NCBI GenBank assembly: GCA_033439765.1
Contig: JAULSN010000009.1
Coordinates: 1,550,001-1,614,000, forward strand
Direction of reading: 5' to 3'
Source: Lasiosphaeria ovina
Lineage: Eukaryota; Ascomycota; Sordariomycetes; Sordariales; Lasiosphaeriaceae
DNA: 64,000 bases
The stretch's first letter is position 1; every line of letters begins with the position of its first letter. Both the position numbers and the translations under genes were made by a program. Below, piece by piece: positions 29,369-40,013 of the stretch. The notes beneath the pieces are model-generated. The model made no database searches and was not told where the DNA came from. It was given only the letters and a program-made list of their open reading frames with translations.

Positions 29369-31687
29369 TTAATACATTTTCCAGTCCAAGAACACCGCCT
29401 TGGCCATCAAAATATCCTCTGGAAATCCTGGACTTTGTGAACCTCCTGTCGCTTTCTTGACGTCCGTCTCTCGCTTCCATGCTCGCTTGTTTGGCACCAA
29501 CTGCCCCAACGGACGCCGGGGCGGCCTGGGTAGTAGCAAGGCCCGTTCAAAGTCAATCATCATGACCCCGTTAGTCTCGGGATTGAACAACATGTTTGGG
29601 ACACGTACATCCTTGTGGACCACGCCCTCTTGGTGCATTGCTTGCAACGACCGCACCGTCTTCTCCTCGAGCAGCATCCCCTCACCATCAACAGTTTCTG
29701 GAGTAATAGACTGCCCTCCCCACGACAGAAACATCATGTACACCACGTACACCCGATGGTCATAATAGTAAATCTTGTTCATCGATCCGAGGTCAATAGC
29801 ACCCAAGAACACAGGTACGTGGATGCCTTGGATCGGCCCGAGGCGCTCGTACACTGCAGTCTCGTGCTTGAGATCGGGGATGAACGCCTTCACCGTGCCC
29901 TTACTAACGAATGTATAACCATACATTAGCAGTGTTACCTCGAAGAGCACCCCGCGTGCACCACCCTTTTGCAACGATATGATCCCATCGTCTAATGATT
30001 GTTTCAGCTGCTTCCAGAGAAGTTGAAGCCATTCAGCGTGAGTGACTGGATGGTGGGTTCGGGTACGGGTACGGGTACGGGTGCGATTGCGGTCGCCGTC
30101 ATGGCCGTCCTGTTTGAGGTGAAGCGCCACGTTGGGGCATTCTGGATCAAGAAAACCTCCCCTGACGAGTCCCAGAAGGCATTTCTGCGTGCAGTACTTC
30201 CGGTCTTGTTTGCCGTATTGTTTGCCGCCTCCGCGTGGCCGTTGGGCCACAGTCCTCTCCGGATTGCGTCGAGCCCCCTGCCCTCCACCACGTGCTCGCT
30301 GTTCCGGCGGGCAGGGAGTATCTGGCGGATTAGGCGCCAGCTCGTCATCAGAATCATCTGATGGACCCTTTCTTGACGTCGCTTCCTTTTCGGCGTGATT
30401 AATTCTAGCAAGTCGGCCTTTGGTTAGGCGCATGGGGTACGGCGATCGGTCGACGCCCTCGTAAGTGGTAGGTTTGTAGGCGGGCGAGTTTTGTGATGGC
30501 CGTCTTTCGCTCACCGGAATTGACTGATGTGTCGTTTCAAAGTCTTCTTCCCACTTGCTCAAGTGAAGAGTAGTCTGGTCACGCTCCTCCTGTCCGTGTA
30601 TCCGCCGTTCTCCTGGTCGACCGAGAGCCATGAGGCTGAAAGCAAGATACTGACCTACGGCCGTACAGACGTGGAAGTGATTTGGGTGGGCCAACGCCTC
30701 GGGGCCAGGTTCTGCCAGGTGGTAATATAACGTTTTCGGTTCCTCCCAATCGACCTTGAGAAACACAATGGCTTCGCCAGTGGTTAGAAGACCATACTCA
30801 AGGCCTCCCTCTATCATGTAATGATAGGTCTGCGTGATGGCGGACGCAGTTAGCCTATCCGCGTGATATTGGAAAAGCGCATCCGGGTTCACAGAAGTGG
30901 GAATAGTTTCTCGATCAACGACGTCTCTAGGAATGTTCATAGCCCGCAGACCGAGACGAAGATGCGGAGCGGTCAGCTTATGGGGGGGCTTATACTCAGA
31001 AACGTAGATCATAGTGCGCGTCGTCGTAAGTGGATCGTTGGATCGATAGACGCAGATCTGATCGGGTCGCAGCTGGTTGAGGTCTCGTGTGTGGGCTGGC
31101 GTTTGTGGTGGTGCTAGAGGAGTCTCCTGGGCAATAACTTCTTTAGCGGCGTCGCTGATAGCATGGGGGTGATTCTCGAAGATGATGCCATTTCCCAAGT
31201 CGAATTCACCGCTGACCTCCTCCACCTGCTTGAGCTGCTCTATTATCGCTCTGACTGGATCCTCCACACTGTTATGTAGGAAATATTCGAGTGTCTTCTC
31301 GTTTGCTATCGATCGCTGGGAGATCCGGTTCCCCAAGCCGGCTAGGAAATTCCGGTTCTCGAAAACGCGGCGCTGAGCAGGGAACATGGCGGAGAGTTCA
31401 CCAAAGATGACTCTTTGTTGATCTAGAAAGTCCGACCATGGCTTGAGATGTGTCGGACACCACTTGTTACGCGGACTGGTGATACCGCCCGTCGAGGTCA
31501 AGCTTTTGTCTGCTTCGACAGCAAATTTGGAGAAGACGAGGTCATGGCAAGCGGCGATGTATTCAGCGAGTGTTGTGGGCTGGGTTTGTTCCTCTGCTTC
31601 GTCGGCGCGTCGCCGCTCTCTCTCAGCGCGTTGCTCGGCCTGTCGCAGGAGGGATTCAAGTTCCTCTACAGTCCTCGGCTGCGCCAT
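29369..31687 (-). CDS. nuclease-like/kinase-like fusion protein
   Basis: Intact single exon of 772 residues. Residues 5-35 form a Glu/Arg-rich coiled coil. Residues 40-330 hold an uncharacterised domain (CHDLVFSKFAVEADKSLTS, WCPTHLKPWSDFL) and then LRPDQICVYRSNDPL and MIYVSEYKPPHKLT, where Asp208 and the E-x-K pair Glu231/Lys233 resemble a PD-(D/E)XK site. Residues 380-545 are a Pro/Arg-rich linker with an RT dipeptide run from a GGGTAC repeat near 30058-30086. The C-terminus (about 550-772) is a divergent protein kinase fold: VLFEVTLLMYGYTFVSKGT, the catalytic loop HKDVRVPNMLF (His691, Asp693, Asn698), and MMIDFERA with Asp712. The Gly of DFG is Arg, so activity is uncertain. I know this as an expanded family in filamentous fungi without known role. 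It is the only undamaged gene in the island. Confidence 0.75.
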   Translation of the reverse strand: MAQPRTVEELESLLRQAEQRAERERRRADEAEEQTQPTTLAEYIAACHDLVFSKFAVEADKSLTSTGGITSPRNKWCPTHLKPWSDFLDQQRVIFGELSAMFPAQRRVFENRNFLAGLGNRISQRSIANEKTLEYFLHNSVEDPVRAIIEQLKQVEEVSGEFDLGNGIIFENHPHAISDAAKEVIAQETPLAPPQTPAHTRDLNQLRPDQICVYRSNDPLTTTRTMIYVSEYKPPHKLTAPHLRLGLRAMNIPRDVVDRETIPTSVNPDALFQYHADRLTASAITQTYHYMIEGGLEYGLLTTGEAIVFLKVDWEEPKTLYYHLAEPGPEALAHPNHFHVCTAVGQYLAFSLMALGRPGERRIHGQEERDQTTLHLSKWEEDFETTHQSIPVSERRPSQNSPAYKPTTYEGVDRSPYPMRLTKGRLARINHAEKEATSRKGPSDDSDDELAPNPPDTPCPPEQRARGGGQGARRNPERTVAQRPRGGGKQYGKQDRKYCTQKCLLGLVRGGFLDPECPNVALHLKQDGHDGDRNRTRTRTRTRTHHPVTHAEWLQLLWKQLKQSLDDGIISLQKGGARGVLFEVTLLMYGYTFVSKGTVKAFIPDLKHETAVYERLGPIQGIHVPVFLGAIDLGSMNKIYYYDHRVYVVYMMFLSWGGQSITPETVDGEGMLLEEKTVRSLQAMHQEGVVHKDVRVPNMLFNPETNGVMMIDFERALLLPRPPRRPLGQLVPNKRAWKRETDVKKATGGSQSPGFPEDILMAKAVFLDWKMY

Positions 31688-31694
31688 CGGATTG

Positions 31695-31905
31695 CGTGAA
31701 GGATATTGTTACGTGTTCGAGGATGTTGTGCGTGTTCGAGGATGTTTTTGCGTGGAGAATGTTGCGTGATGTTGTTGCGTGGAGTGTTGATGCGTGGAGG
31801 ATGTAGAGGATATTGTTGTGTGAAGGATGTTGTTTGTGGGCGTGGAGTGTTGATGCGTGGAGAATGTAGAGGATGTTTGTTGTTGTGTACAAGATGTTGT
31901 TTGCT
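31695..31905. repeat. degenerate minisatellite upstream of the kinase-like gene
   Basis: Imperfect tandem units built on GTGTTCGAGGATGTT, GTTGCGTGGAGAATG and TTGATGCGTGGAGGATGTAGAGGATGTT. It directly abuts the start codon side of the gene, so it would lie in the promoter or 5' UTR. Confidence 0.75.
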
Positions 31906-32692
31906 GAGGTTTCACTAATGTGGCTGTAATCCGCTGAGAATCCTCTGCTTTTGCGGGTACCAACACAGTATACCAGCCGCTCCGACACTAGGGTAACCAG
32001 CGACCCCTCCACCATCCGTGAGGTAGAATGCTCGTAGTTCAGGTTCGTAGGTATCACCGTTCTACATGTTAAACTGGCAAGGGCAATGAAGCGGCTTCCC
32101 AAGTAACCTAAATAAACTAAGTAAGCACTCAACACAAGAGTCACAGGACCAGACATGCCTCAAACTCCAGGACACGTGCTTACATGCGAGATCGATCATC
32201 GAGATGGTGCAGGGAGCAGCAGGCGAGGGCAAGTAATCGCCAATTGAGAATGTAGCATTAATAAGAAGTGCAGAAAGGCTGCCTTACCGCAACCCTCTTA
32301 TCTTATAGCGCCTCTTACATTTTGGTTTTCTTACTGTAGTGAAGCCCTCCGGCAGTTCCAACCTGCACGCCGGCCGAGGGTTTCTTCTACCACGCATTTC
32401 GAGCCCTACATCGCCGAAACCATCTAAAATAGTATCACCTTTTTCTCACATTCCTTCGGGAGCTACTACTGGTTCTTACTGGTAGCTTCTACCGTATCCC
32501 TCACCTTTACCCAACCTAGGATCTCTTTCATTAACGACTTTCCACCCCTCTTACGAGCCCTAAACGCAATCTGCACAATCAAGATCCCCCCCCCCAGCCT
32601 TGTATCCTAAGCTCCAGCTTCTCTAGGTACTCGGAATCACCTTTTCCCTCGCCTTCTCACCCCGACCGCCAATCTTCTTACTGTGACACTCC
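31906..32692. other. intergenic, no feature seen
   Basis: Between the kinase-like gene and the helicase body, which diverge. A C-run (CCCCCCCCC) at about 32587. No gene recognised. Confidence 0.4.
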
Positions 32693-34780
32693 ATGATGCT
32701 TTGGAAGCCCCGTCGCTCGTCTGCGCATGGAGGACAATCCGTTTTTTGGGACCAGTCTGCCAAGCCGTCTGTGGTCATCGATGATGGGTCGGCGGATATG
32801 TGCCCGCGAGCCTTGCTGAAGTGGGGACGTACGCATAAAGAATCTGGATGTCACCTCCCGGAGCCTTTTTGGAGTCACTGCGCATCACTCACTGTCGCCG
32901 TGGGCGTCCTCGCGTTGCGCCCCAGCGGGGAGCGCGCCATCTCCTTCTTTGCGGGGCTCTGCGACGGTTTTTGAGCGGTATCAACTTAGCCAGCGTCACC
33001 ACGAATGGATAGAGCAGTGTATCGATGGGATGCTCGACGTCTTGTCCGAGCTTCTGCGCCGCGAGAGGCGCGCATCACTTCATCCAGACCTACTTGCTCT
33101 CCTCGAACGAGTCGACGTGCTCCTTGGCACTTTTGAGATTCCAGAGAGACATGAGGCTTACTCCCTCATGCCCAAGGCAAATAAGCTTGCTCGTCTTCGC
33201 AAGATAGTTGCTCTGTCGAATGACCGCGTGGCTGCAAATGGTGACGAAGACGGAGATGATATATTCACAAACCCCTTCGACACCGACGGGCATGTCTTTC
33301 GCATTCAGCTTGCTCCTCCGGAAAAGCCACATGATAACGACCACCTCGACATCGGGCATATCGAGATTTTGCCCACTGCCGGTGAGATTTCAACTAGCCA
33401 AGTCGAGTACCTGCCGTCAACAGACCACCGGCAGCCGCATTTTCCCGACGACCCAGTCTAACGGTACCTTGACACGCACTTCCGGCTATTGCGTCACGAC
33501 ATCTTTGGTCCTCTCCAGGATGTTCTGGGTAATCTCATGTTCTCCCTCGAACAAGGAACCCCGCTTCCTCGAGCCCAGAGCAAGGAGATGAACGCACACG
33601 TCTATCGGGACGCCTCAATTGCCCACATCGCCGTTGACAACAAACGCGGCTTCGAAGCCCATGTGTGTTTCCTCCCTCCCCCGCAACTCAAGCAGAAGAA
33701 GGCGGCCGAGCGGCGTCAATGGTGGGAGATGTCAAAGCGGGCTCGAGCAAGGGGGACTGGTCTGCCTCGTTTGCCTGGATGGGGAACGTGATGTGCCATT
33801 GCTTCTCGTGGTCACAACAACAAATTCACCGACGGCTCCAAGGAGCACAACCCATTCCTCGTTCCCGACTCTCAGACTACCAACAATTGGTGTCACGCTT
33901 GCCTCACTGTCCCAGGGCAACCTGCGATGGCTGACCCAGGCCTACCAAGCCCAACTCCGGGGCATCTCGGTCAATCTCCCCGGCCTCCTCCCTGCCACAT
34001 TTGCGCCCGTTCTCGCGAACCTTCAGCAGGTGATCGGAGTTGGGAAGATCAGCAACTGGTCGCTGAGCATGGAAACGCCCAGGGGGATGCTTTATCAGCT
34101 CGACAGAAGCCAATTCGAACGACTTGCTGTTGATGAGCCTGGAATTCCGGCTATGGCCGTGGCACAGTTGAATGTGCAGCGCCGCATCCGCCCGCAGATC
34201 GCGAGCCTGATCAGGGACACCATGTATCCCACTCTTGAAGATCACCTATCCGTCTGCATCTTACCAGACGTTGTGGGCATGCACAAAGAATGTGTTCTGG
34301 CTAGACCACTCCAACATGGAGGACACTTCCGCCGACGATGGCCGCCTGGGATCACACAGCAACGCATGGGGGGTGGAGATGATGACCCAGGCGCTGGCTC
34401 GCCATCTTGTACGCCAGGGAGAATACAAAGCACAGACATCGCGGTTCTCACGCCCTACAATGGCCAACTCCAAAAGCTCCGGGCTGCTTTGAGTCGCGAG
34501 TTTGACATTGCTCTCAGCGACATGGGTGCGGAGAAGTTGGCGAAGGACGGTTTTGAGGAGGACGACATCCCGAAGCTCCAAAGGAGACAACTGCTGAAAT
34601 CACTACGATTGGCCACTGTGGACAACTTTTAGGGCGAGGAGCCCAAGGTCGTCGTCGTGTCACTCGTCCGGAGCAACCAGGAGCGAAAGGTGGGCTTCTT
34701 ACGGACAAAGAACCGAGTCAATGTCCTGCTCAGTCGCGCCCAGCACGGCCTTTATCTCATCGGCAGGCAACGGCAAAACG
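32693..34780 (+). pseudogene. NFX1-type SF1 helicase, body fragment
   Basis: The plus strand holds, in order, SADMCPRALLKWGRTHKES, ERYQLSQRHHEWIEQCIDGM, VEYLPSTDHRQPHFPDDPV, a TAA (33459), RYLDTHFRLLRHDIFGPL, MNAHVYRDASIAHIAVDN, then after a frameshift near 33745 VCLDGERDVPLLLVVTT and VNLPGLLPATFAPVLANLQQ, then MYQLDRSQF-like residues, QLNVQRRIRPQIASLIRDT, TDIAVLTPYNGQLQKLRAAL, LRLATVDNF, a TAG (34630), GEEPKVVVVSLVRSN and FLRTKNRVNVLLSRAQHGLY. These are motifs IV-VI of an UPF1-like helicase. Motif I (Walker A) and motif II are missing; the sequence jumps near 34030 over about 350 expected residues. The TAG stands where the family has the Gln of motif V. Two compensating indels lie at about 34285 and 34420. 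Confidence 0.75.
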
Positions 34781-37070
34781 CAGACCAGTTCGGGTGCTTG
34801 GGACATCTGTCAACCGGAAGACGAGACCATCCCGCGCACACGGGCGAACGGCGGGATACCGGGGACACCAAAACTAGTCGGTCCTGCTCCGCGTGCAGAG
34901 CTATAGGCGAGGCATGCGATTTATTGCCTGGGCCGGCCATGCTGGTGACCGAGGGCTCCGGCGCGTTGTGATCATTGAAAGCAGCGTCGACACCTTTGCC
35001 TGCTCCGACTGTTTGCCTGCCGCAGAGAAATGCGAGACCTAGGCACATGCCTGTACCAGTAATACGGCCGGATTTAACCTTGTTGCGTGCACCTCGCAGA
35101 AGCCCGTCAAGCGACTCAAAAGATGTGTCGGATCAGCCATCGAGATCATCAAACTTGTCATCCAACTCGTCATCGCTTGGGATCAGGATGGCATATTTCT
35201 GCGACTCCCCGGCACTGCTGTGTTGAGGATCGTGCGCATTCTGCGGCAGCGGCGGGGACAAAGGAACCCCAAAGATCACTGCAGAGAGGCCCCCCTCTCG
35301 AACCCGAGGACCACAGCTCGCAGGCTCGAGGCCCGGGTTGTAAAAGATCTGGTTGTCGAGGCAGACTGCCATCGCGCTCCCGGTGGGATACCGCGCTGTT
35401 GGGGTGGGGAGAAGATGTCGAAGGCTGTAAGAACGGTTCCCAGAAGCATTTGGCGTGCGAGCTGGCCATCTTCGTCCTGCTGGGGCTCCGGGGAACGAGC
35501 GCAATATATTTGCATACGCGGAGAAAGGCGGACTCGACGTCAGAATCGGCAAGGAGCTTGGACCCGGCCCTCCACTCTCCCCTCCTCTCCAGCATCCCAA
35601 CGAGCTCACAAGAAACGTGCTAGGTCGTGAACCACCTCGCGGGGGGCCGGAGGTCGCGGGTGACGGATGGCGATGGGGGGACGAGGTATCGGCTGACCGG
35701 TCCCTCGTAGCTCTGCCAACCATGTAATTGCCGAAGCAGCAAGGAGAGGCCCAGGGAAAGGGGAGCGGCCGCAGGATATCGTATCGCCACGAATCACGGC
35801 CCTTGACTGAGGTCGCATGGTCGCCGGAGGTCGCCGGAGGTCGCCCAGAGCGGCTTAGCCGAAGCCGTGTCGGCGCGTGTTCTCCTGCGACGCCATCCCA
35901 GGTCCGTCCACATGCGCCTACCCCCCCTTGTTCCGTCTCTGGCACCGCCCATAGCAAGGCATAATCTCGTCGGTTCCACGGGCCCGGTCTACATCGCCGT
36001 CGCAAAAGCGAAGGCAGCAAGGCCACGTCATCTCTTCGGAGGCCGCATCGGCCGGCCTCCTTGCCATCAAGGTCTTGCAACCCCGGCGGCACCGCTTTCG
36101 TAACCGACCGCCCGCATGTCTCGCCGCAGCCGCGCTGGGATTCGGTCCGATTGTGGCCAAGTGAGGTTCTCCAATCTGCAGACTGAGACGCCTGGATGCG
36201 CCAAGCGAGTGCAGGCCTCCTGGCGTCTCGTTATTCGACGCAACCGATACCTGCGGCAATTTGTGACTAGTCAGGATGCGCAAGCCTTGCGAGTCGCACG
36301 GCGGAACTGGGACTTACCTAGTAGACATAGGTTCCGATTCGACGGGCGAAAGGAGTTACCCTGGCAGGCAGGGCGATGGGGGATGGACGAGGTGAGACGC
36401 AGCTCACGAGGAAATCAAGCGGGTGTCGAGCGGCTCCAAACGGAGAGGAAGCCCGAGGTCGAGCTAGAGTCGAGGCTGCTGGAGTCGAGTCAAAAATTGC
36501 AACGGACGAAATGGACTAAATGCACCGTAAAGGCTGGAGCGTCTCGACCGAGGGCTCGGGAGAACTGCCAACAAAAACCAGTACCGCTGCGCGAGGCGGG
36601 CGACGGCATGCGGCCGGGGGACGCCAAAGAGGGAAAGGGACAAGGCATCTAGCTTGGCGAAATGGGGATCAGAGCGCAGGCGGCATTGGCTGGCGAGCTG
36701 CAGGATGAAGGGGGCCAGGGGGAGGGCGAAGGAAATAAGGAGGCAGGGACCGAGCAAACGCGATGAGGGAGGGAGATAGGTCGAGATCACAAGAAAGGGA
36801 CGTCGGAGAGGAGCGGCTCTATTTATGCGGCAGGCGCGGCGGGGCCGTGCGAGGAGCTCAACTTTTTGCGGCGCGTCTCGGACATCTGATCACCTGTTAA
36901 ATTTGACTGGCCGGCCGCCGTGATGCTGCCAGCAAGCAGCTTCACCCAGATATCGTCCACGGCACCCCCAAAAATAAATGATGAGCATGCCTCTTCCACC
37001 GCCCATCCCGTGAAATCGCCCCAACAGGGCTGAGAAACCGAGGGTGTAGAGGGATGCTTCCATCGGCAAG
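34781..37070. other. long gap after the helicase fragment
   Basis: GC-rich, with long open frames on both strands that look like chance. Fragments such as ESAFLRVCKYIALVPRSPS (minus, near 35530) and VKRLKRCVGSAIEIIKLVIQ (plus, near 35110) may be coding debris, but I recognise no family. Confidence 0.35.
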
Positions 37071-37272
37071 GGGGGAAAGAAGGGGGGCAGAGAAGGGCAA
37101 CAGTGCTAGGCTTTGGAGTGTGGTATTTCACCTCGCCAGGCTGGAAACGATTTCTTGTAGATATCCAGAAAAGGGGCGAAAAGGATATTGAGATCTATAT
37201 TCCCGTGTTCAAGGGCTTGATGGCCAACCCCCTTGCCAAACAGTTTGTCCTCGCCGGCGCCGCATTGCAGTG
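37071..37272 (+). other. coding-like fragment of unknown family
   Basis: A short open frame reads ATVLGFGVWYFTSPGWKRFL, VDIQKRGEKDIEIYIPVFKG and LMANPLAKQFVLAGAALQ, then TGA. Composition looks like a real protein (few rare residues, alternating hydrophobic pattern). No start codon is evident; it may be an internal exon or a pseudogene piece. Confidence 0.35.
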
Positions 37273-37813
37273 AGTTGGTTTCTTACCGGCTTAGTAGCGA
37301 TGTCATTACCTCTTGGATATCAAGATCCGGAGGAGTGGGCGACGGCAAGAGATGGACAAAGTCAGAAGGGTCCTACCTCTAAGACATGTCTTGTGTTGCC
37401 AGTAGCTATCGTCGGTTTAGAGGTCGTGCCCTACCGTCTGTCGCTCGCCAGCGCCAGCGCCAGCGCCGAGTCTAATCGACTGTGCAACTAGAAGGATTTT
37501 GGAGGTGCTTATCTCAACCCGGCCGTCTCGCTCGCGAGCCTCATAGCAAGCAGCAAGGGAGAGGGTCTATGAGACGGGAGTTTGTTTTCCCCATGTCCAC
37601 GGATCCACGGAAATCGGATAGCGTGTTCATATGCTCACGAAGCCCGCCCACGGCACAGCGCCTGTTTTAAGTGGGGGTCTAACCACTGGGGACGCATTTG
37701 GGTGCTATGTCAGATCCAAGCTGAGCGCAGAGCCTAGCCCCTTCCGCCTGGCCTTTAGTGGCTGAAAAGCTCAACCTTTGAAAGAGCCTTGGTTGCTGTC
37801 GCTGTCATCTCCA
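37273..37813. other. intergenic, no feature seen
   Basis: A GCCAGC-type short repeat near 37445-37465 (five or so units). Nothing else seen. Confidence 0.4.
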
Positions 37814-38125
37814 CTACACTTGACCTTTGGAAGTAAGTCTGCCCCACCAACCGCAGGGCTCGCATCCACCACCATTACAGACGCATGAAGAGTCGATATA
37901 ATCACGGTAGTTTCGATCACCCTGACATCGCGTGCAAGTCTTTTTCACCTCTCGAGTCGTCCAACCAGTTACTTTCCCCTTGCCCTTGCACGCTCCACAT
38001 CTTGGGTCGGGACGGCGCTGGCGCTGATCTGCACCACTTCCCCAGCTGCCTCCGCTACCTCCGCTGCCTCCCGAGCGCTCTCCGGAGTTGGAGTGGTGCG
38101 TCGACGAAGAACCGTGATGAGGCAT
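37814..38125 (-). CDS. small DnaJ-zinc-finger-like protein
   Basis: A frame of 103 codons from the ATG at 38125. After a Ser/Gly-rich leader (HSNSGERSGGSGGSGGSWG) comes a cysteine-rich end: RCGACKGKGKVTGW, KKTCTRCQGDRNY, SSCVCNGGGCEPCGWWG. The first two motifs are CxxCxGxG-like, as in the zinc-binding centre of type I DnaJ proteins, although no J domain is present. Such stand-alone Cys-rich proteins act as small zinc-binding or redox chaperones in other lineages; here the role is unknown. An intron before the ATG (GTGAGT donor near 38181) is possible, so the start is uncertain. Real gene status is likely because the Cys pattern is regular. Confidence 0.5.
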   Translation of the reverse strand: MPHHGSSSTHHSNSGERSGGSGGSGGSWGSGADQRQRRPDPRCGACKGKGKVTGWTTREVKKTCTRCQGDRNYRDYIDSSCVCNGGGCEPCGWWGRLTSKGQV

Positions 38126-39282
38126 TGGCTTGGACAACAAGCATTATTGTAGGATACAGTAGTACCGCCAAGATAAGATAGGGAACTCACAAAGGTCGGT
38201 TGGTAAATAATAGCTTACTGGGCTCGAAACCGCTAAGCTGAGTAGCCGCCTTTTCTAGGATAATACTGAAGGGGTCTGGAGAGTTTGAAGATAGGAAATG
38301 ATGGATTATGATCCAGCAATCTCTCGATATAAACACTCTTCTCGATCTCGAATGACACAGGCCTCGCCTATACGCCCAGACCATCCCCAGAAGGCAGCCT
38401 CGGTATTGGGCGGGCAACTCAGCGGCCTATTTCTAGGCCACTCCTGCCTTTGAACACTGAAACTACCACCCCCTCGTTCTGTGGCCTAGTCAGACTCGAT
38501 TGTTGCGTTGGGCAATGATTATCGCCAACTGCAAGCGGCAATTTGGGCGTATCGTTAACAGGCCCCAGCCGAGGCCGTTGTCTTACCTGGGCCCTGCTAA
38601 ATAGAGGCAGAGCCGCAACATATACCTCAGTGGAGGCCGCGTTGTGCGCGGATGACCTGCTATCGAGGCTCGGAAGCATCCGTGAAGGTAACAGTTGGCC
38701 GCGCTGTGGATGACGAGGCACTGACGGGCTATATCGGCAGAGGCAGGGGGGGCTTACAGTAGCTCCACAAGCCGAAGCACGCCGATGTAAGCTGCCCACC
38801 GAGCAGCACATCGCCCACCGACAACGACCGCGACGCGTCGCTGGCGGGAGAGCGCCTCCCTCTCGTTTGAATCCAGACCTTGGCCTCGCGAGTTGATATG
38901 TTCTTGGTTGAACACCCCATGCGTTCTAGACGCTCGCATACTGTGATGTCTCTGCGACTCTCTGCTGTGGATCAGTATCCGTATCCGTACACGGAGTAAA
39001 AATGCCAAGGCTTCGGGTTCAGCTCTCAAAGTGGGTGGGGCTGATGACCCACAACAGCCCAGCCACGTGAGGCTTACCCATCGGTGTGTGGCTTGAGCTT
39101 ACCAGCCCTAAGCGGGAAAACCACTTGCCGCACATTCCCAAATTTCGCGACCCCAGACTTGAGAAACTGCACCACACCACAACGCTCCCTCCAGTCGACG
39201 ACGACGAAGGTATAGCTGCCCCATAACACGCACCCACAACTCTGCTGGCGATACTAATTGAAGCAATAGAGTAACCGCTAAA
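38126..39282. other. intergenic, promoter side of eL37
   Basis: No gene recognised. The last 250 bases before the eL37 start are the likely promoter; I see no clear TATA box. Confidence 0.45.
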
Positions 39283-40013
39283 ATGAGTACGTCTTACCCC
39301 CCTTCGCATGCAGCCCCGATACCCGACTCTGCAGCAACCTCCTTCGATCCACCCGAGTCTCGAATCTCGCGGCCTTGCCTTCTGCGAATCGCTACGATGA
39401 GCACCTCGCTGTGCGCGATGCAGTTAGCAGGGTAGTATGACAGGGATTGTTTGCTGACATTCACAAACAGCTAAGGGAACTTCAAGCTTTGGCAAGCGGT
39501 ATGTTTTCGGCCTCTGCTCCGACGGATTAGCTAAGGCAAATTATACTGACCTCTCTTGCCAACAGCCACACCAAGACCCACGGTCTCTGCAGACGCTGCG
39601 GGTAAGTCGACGCGCGATCCTGGAGGTTTCGAACCGAGTCGATGTGAAAACGAGGGGAATTCGATAATTCGAGGGCTGGAGTTGACACTATACCGCATCA
39701 CAGACGCCGTTCTCTGCACAACCAGAAGAAGACATGCTCTTCCTGCGGATATCCCGCTGCTAAGATTCGCAAGTGTACGTCAGCCATTGGAGATCTGACT
39801 CTCATTTCCCTGCCATTTATTGCGGAAACCTCTGAGCGTTTCAATGCTGACGGATGGCGTGTAAATACAGACAACTGGTCCGAGAAGGCGAAGCGCAGAA
39901 AGGTTACTGGCACCGGCCGGATGCGGTATCTCAGCACCGTTGCGAGAAAATTCAAGAATGGTTTCCAGACCGGTGTCCCCACGAACACGCGGGCTCCCTT
40001 GACGGCTGCATGA
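39283..40013 (+). CDS. rpl37: 60S ribosomal protein eL37
   Basis: Five exons: 39283-39286, 39471-39498, 39566-39601, 39704-39774 and 39871-40013, giving 93 residues. eL37 is a small zinc-binding protein of the large cytosolic ribosomal subunit that contacts rRNA near the exit tunnel. The joined product has [19 protein letters not shown], the zinc ribbon as CRRCG and CSSCGYP, then [19 protein letters not shown] and [19 protein letters not shown], then [11 protein letters not shown]. The first exon is only four bases (ATGA), followed by GTACGT. All donors are GTACGT, GTATGT, GTAAGT or GTACGT, and all acceptors end in CAG. Every junction restores the eL37 sequence, which makes the model safe. 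The short tail after GFQTGVP is less like relatives (usually KGARGP). Introns in ribosomal protein genes of this size are usual in ascomycetes. Confidence 0.95.

Noticed and set aside
35133..36092. A 319-codon frame on the minus strand
   Set aside because: GC-rich region with equally long frames on the other strand; no motif or conserved-looking block.
39600..39640. B-box-like GGTTCGAAACC on the minus strand within an eL37 intron
   Set aside because: No cloverleaf around it; the region is explained as an intron.
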